A DNA stretch of 64,000 nucleotides from Druceiella hillmani (taxonomy: Eukaryota; Arthropoda; Insecta; Lepidoptera; Hepialidae), in contig JAYKKI010000023.1 in assembly GCA_039881145.1 (NCBI GenBank), forward strand, positions 4,936,501 through 5,000,500. Direction: 5' to 3'. A program made the position numbers and the translations under genes. Shown one piece after another: positions 60,430 through 64,000 of the stretch. Each line of letters begins with the position of its first letter. Within the stretch, counting starts at the first letter, position 1. Below the pieces are notes generated by a model that worked only from the letters and a program-made list of their open reading frames with translations, searched no databases and was not told where the DNA came from.

Positions 60430-60615
60430 TATAAATATAATAAAATCGCAATAAAACCGATTATCACACAAAAGCCACCGGGCGGAATTTAATGAAACTT
60501 TGCATTTTACTCTGTCTCTTTTTTAAGTAACCATTATAAAGGCGTATTTTTATAATTCCCCACTAGATGGCGGCATTTATTTTGTTTTTTAATAAATGTT
60601 TTTATTTTAATAACG
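60430..60615 (-). mobile_element. Interspersed repeat copy (ccgccatctag family), antisense
   Basis: The reverse complement of 60515-60610 reads 'aaataaatgccgccatctag' then 'tggggaattataaaaatacg' and 'cctttataatggttac'. This aligns by eye with 8370-8470 and 5388-5470. Being within the sog intron in the opposite orientation, it is a third independent insertion of the family. Confidence 0.6.
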
Positions 60616-61066
60616 TATTTATATGTATATAAATACAGTAAATACAGTATCATCCCTATCTATCGAAATCTAGGGAACCTTTCTAAATGCACTCCGGGAA
60701 ACAAGGTTTGAAGATTAAGAAACGTACACATATGTCATTGGCGAGAAGTTAAGGAAATTGCTGGTTCTAACTACAATATTATACATCCCAAAGTTGTTTG
60801 TTACTCGATCACGTCTCAAGTGCGCAAATGATTTCTCTGAAGTGTTGCAAATTGGTAGCCTATAATCAGAAGTAACATATTAACTACTTTATATCCCGGT
60901 GAATCATGCAGTTATTGAGGAATTTAAACGTGTGTTCTTTTCATAGTTACGCAACAGATCTGTGTAAAAATTTGAATATTTTTTTTCAATTAGGTAGCTC
61001 CTGAAACAAATCTTTAAAAATCCCCAATAAAATACGGAAGAGTTGTCATTACAAAATTTTAATGTG

Positions 61067-61075
<9 letters not shown>

Positions 61076-61120
<45 letters not shown>
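61076..61120 (+). repeat. (TA)n microsatellite
   Basis: An uninterrupted TA tract of about 45 bases in the CHRD-splitting intron. Confidence 0.95.
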
Positions 61121-61126
<6 letters not shown>

Positions 61127-61860
61127 TCTATTGCTGATCTAGAATACTATCTATGTGGATGGCGTCATAACTTATTAGAACCTTTTCTAAATTCACATAA
61201 ACGATGTATTTTGTAATGTTGATATGGAAAAGATGTAACTTTTTTACAATAGAGTTATGGTAGACAAATTAAAAAAAAATTGTTTTATGCTTTTTGCGAA
61301 TTATAAAACTATACGTTATAGAAGTTTAAACTAGCTATTATAGGTGGCTTCGCGTAGAATTCAAGAATTGACTGAATTCGTTTTTAAGCGAAAGAGATTT
61401 TAACACATATAAGCCATAAGCTGTGTGATGATGATTCCTACTCATTTTATAAAAAAATTCTATAGTTTTGCTACTTAATTCGTCAAGAAACATAAATATA
61501 ATTAAATTTCACACTGACATTTTCTAAATTTCGGACCGGCGATATGTATAATGGAAATCGTGGTAAAGTGAATGTCAGAAAATCTATTAGACAAACAAAT
61601 AAAATAAACGTCTTAAAATCAATTTCCGTTTGATAAAATTTAAAAGGTAATCAACATTTGATCGTAACTTAAAGCTATCCGCCTCAATGAATAAAAAAAA
61701 CAATAAAACTGGAATAATATCCACTTTACCGCACAGAGTAAATATCTACAGCAATTGAGTAATCAATGAATAATTTACCCCACAAACTTAACAAAATCAT
61801 ATAACAATATCTTAATGTCTAAATACTAAACGATTTTCTTTTTTTAACTATTTATTTTTA

Positions 61861-62234
61861 AGCCACACAATTTGAACGGTTTGGAAATCCAAACCGTTCA
61901 ATTTGGAGTCAAACAATATGAACAGTTTGGAAATCTAAACCGTTCAATTTGGAGTCACACAATATGAACAGTTTGGAAATCTAAACCGTTCAATTTGGAG
62001 TTACACAATATGAACAGTTTGGAAATTCAAACCGTTCAATTTGGAGTCACACAATATGAACAGTTTGGAAATTGAAACCGTTCAATTTGGAGTCACACAA
62101 TATTAACAGTTTGGAAATTCAAACCGTTCTATTTGGAGTCACACAATATGAATAGTTTGGAAATCCAAACCGTTCAATTTGGAATCACACAATATGAACA
62201 GTTTGGAAATCCAAACCGTTCAAATTGTGTGGCT
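61861..62234. repeat. Eight-unit 46-bp array bounded by perfect 24-bp inverted repeats
   Basis: The unit is about 'cacaatatgaacagtttgga' then 'aatctaaaccgttcaatttg' and 'gagtca', repeated eight times. Each unit is itself a quasi-palindrome (gaacRgtttgga...tccaaaccgttc). The first 24 bases of the array (61861-61884, 'agccacacaatttgaacggt' plus 'ttgg') are the exact reverse complement of the last 24 (62211-62234). The stem in the first unit is perfect, while most inner units carry one or two mismatches. It could be an amplified foldback/MITE-like element. No transposase is nearby. Confidence 0.95.
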
Positions 62235-62696
62235 CCATCGACGTGTAGAATTGGTTCCCCGATACTTTCGGCTCCACAGTAGTTAGCACCGCAGATCATT
62301 TACTAAACAGATCGTCAACTTCAAGTTTTTGTGCGAGTAATATAGAGCCATCCTTGAATTTTTGTAATATTTATATATTCCCTATCTCGTAAGCTAGTAA
62401 AATTATCGTGACACAAGTCAATGGCTTGACATATATGAGTAACTTGGCAGAAGTTATATTTCACATTTTTGGTTGCAGACAAGAGTGAATTGGAGAGTTA
62501 TGACTGGTGAAGCGATTGTGTGTGTAGTCGATACTATCCCATTCCATTTGGAGTCACGTCGCATGGAGAACGTATCCAACGTTCCAAATGGAAGTGTCGT
62601 AAAATATAAACTGTAAATTTTGTAATCTTCTCCAATAGTATTTTAAATTGCCGCTGATTGTTTATTTTTATAAAATACTGTTTGCATCACTTTCAG

Positions 62697-62830
62697 TTAT
62701 GCGGCGTGTGGCGTCGCGTGCCCCGAGAGTACAGGAAGATGCTGCGAGAGGGAGCCATGTACGTGGCACTCGTCTGGGGTGACGAGAAGACGGGCAGCAT
62801 GGACACCGCTATCAGCGGACAGATAACCAG
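62697..62830 (+). CDS. sog: Short gastrulation/Chordin, CHRD domain exon 2 (partial gene)
   Basis: A 134-bp internal exon between acceptor 'tcactttcag' and donor 'gtattg', entering in phase 0 and leaving in phase 2. It continues the domain with LCGVWRRVPREYRKMLREG and AMYVALVWGDEKTGSMDTAI, ending SGQIT plus two bases. The '(L/I)CGVWR-VPR----L' block is the most recognisable signature of CHRD repeats and occurs in every Chordin/Sog protein I know. Joined to the previous exon it gives NATGK-LCGVWRRVP without a gap, which strongly supports the splice model. The donor is weaker than the previous two. The following exon, expected to continue into the rest of the CHRD stem, was not found before the right edge. 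Confidence 0.9.
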
Positions 62831-64000
62831 GTATTGCGGTGATATTCGATTCATTTTATGTCTCCAGAATTTTTTTGTCATATTTATCCCTTTGTATCCT
62901 AGTAATTTTAGATATCAGAATCATAATGTACGGGTATTCGAATGCATGGTTGTTAGTCGCCTTGTGTTGAAAATAACAAGCGTGCAATTTAAACTAAGCC
63001 TTAAAGCTGCAATCAATTTAAAATATGGCCCAAATGCAAATATATGAGCTTAGGCAGAATAGGTAAATGTGATGGGTATCAACAAATTTAGGGATCCTAA
63101 CTGTACTGTTGTTTCTATAACACTTATACATTCTTTAATTATAACTTTTTACTTTTGAATAAAGGGTGCAAAGAAATTATTGTAATCGATACCTAATTCG
63201 TGTTGTTTAGGTTGAATACAAAGAAATGTGCACAACAAAGTTGCAGGTTTAATTTATTGTTCTCCGCTGGCCGATTTGTAAAATTTTGTTGAACACAGAT
63301 CATCGGTACGAGTAGTATGATATGTAAGATTTATTATTATCGTGACCGATAGTAATTTAAATTTGTTGTTCAGAAAATGTTTCAAACGATCACTCGAAGT
63401 CTCTACATAAAACTCCTCGGTAAGTAGAAGCAGTTTGTTTGGATTGTACGACCAGTTGCTTAACTATTCTTCTAAGATGCTTTGTGAAAAAAAAATTAGG
63501 TCGAAGTACTATTAATTTAGTATTGTTTGTAGATAAATATAGATTAACACTAGAATGGGTTTTAATAAGGGTTCAATCTCATTGTCTCCATCCATTGATT
63601 GTAGGCTTGGCTTTGTAATGTCCATATGATTGAGGCGTTTGGCTTTGTAGTGTACATAGGATTGATGATCGCCATAAATTGGCGGTGCTACCAAATCCTC
63701 CGCATTCACCCTCTTTTTGAAGATCTCATATATTCTTCTTTCATGTTATAAGAATTTACAACAGGTAACTTCTTACCTTGAAGATGTGTCAATATTTTTA
63801 AAAATTTGAGAAAAAGTTGTCCAAGTGTAACATTTTGTCACTATATATTTCCAAGTTCTCTCCTTATGATTACTTGTCGAATTATGTTAAACAATGCCTT
63901 ACCGAGTTATATTGATTTTATACTATGTGGCGGATCAATAATTTTCCACTGTAAATTTGTGAACACCTTGACCTGTTGACCTTACACTCTCGAGGTTAAT
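62831..64000 (+). other. sog: Start of the next sog intron
   Basis: A phase-2 intron begins at 62831 and no acceptor-exon pair that keeps the frame was found up to the window end. A splice-flanked segment at about 63375-63419 ('ttgttcag' to 'gtaagt') was tested and contains a stop in the required frame. The rest is AT-rich and unremarkable. Confidence 0.65.

Larger units (their letters stand above)
60277..62696 (+). other. sog: sog intron splitting the first CHRD domain
   Basis: A 2,420-bp phase-0 intron with donor gtgagt and acceptor 'atcactttcag'. It interrupts the CHRD domain between NATGK and LCGVW and contains an old interspersed repeat, a TA tract and the 46-bp inverted-repeat array. 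Confidence 0.85.

Noticed and set aside
62658..63047. Reading the whole 129-residue open frame as one exon
   Set aside because: Similarity to the CHRD domain begins exactly after the acceptor at 62696 and ends at the donor at 62831. The rest reads intron sequence.
63375..63419. Possible next sog exon between 'ttgttcag' and 'gtaagt'
   Set aside because: In the phase required by the donor at 62830 the translation reaches a stop codon after about eleven residues and has no CHRD similarity.

Overview
The window looks like one stretch of an arthropod nuclear genome. It is AT-rich, almost without long open reading frames, full of minisatellites and (TA)n tracts, and carries fossil transposons. Several diffuse repeats resemble ones common in moth and butterfly genomes: one ending in a 'gaagccgcgggtcaaagctagt'-type tail, one carrying 'cggacggacaac...aag', and one carrying 'ccgccatctag'. 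Lepidoptera is therefore my best guess, but this is inference and not proof.

Only one host gene is supported. Three exons on the + strand (53140-53202, 60026-60276, 62697-62830) have good splice sites and compatible phases. Joined, they encode an acidic linker followed by most of a first CHRD domain, as in Chordin/Short gastrulation (sog), the secreted BMP antagonist. The gene runs off both ends of the reliable annotation: the N-terminal membrane anchor and first von Willebrand C (CR1) exon are not recognised here, and the remaining CHRD and CR exons lie downstream. The first 53 kb is most simply read as one very large upstream intron, although a missed small exon is possible.

Layout. 1-53139: presumed intron with many unrelated tandem arrays, GC-richer islands that are candidate enhancers, a non-LTR reverse transcriptase fragment (about 34286-34852), a mariner transposase fossil (minus strand, about 43095-43534), several copies of interspersed repeats, and a striking set of short near-perfect hairpins. 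53203-60025: intron with a pyrimidine-rich array, a 43-bp array, a GC-rich island, seven 172-bp satellite-like monomers containing TTAGG triplets, and a double hairpin. 60277-62696: intron with an old interspersed repeat and an eight-unit 46-bp array bounded by perfect 24-bp inverted repeats. 62831-64000: start of the next intron.

The most unusual signals are structural. There are at least eight unrelated snap-back inverted repeats, six of them with 17-34 bp arms and 3-11 nt loops, a pattern that fits short-range template switching during replication. There is also an unusual density and variety of minisatellites inside a single developmental gene.
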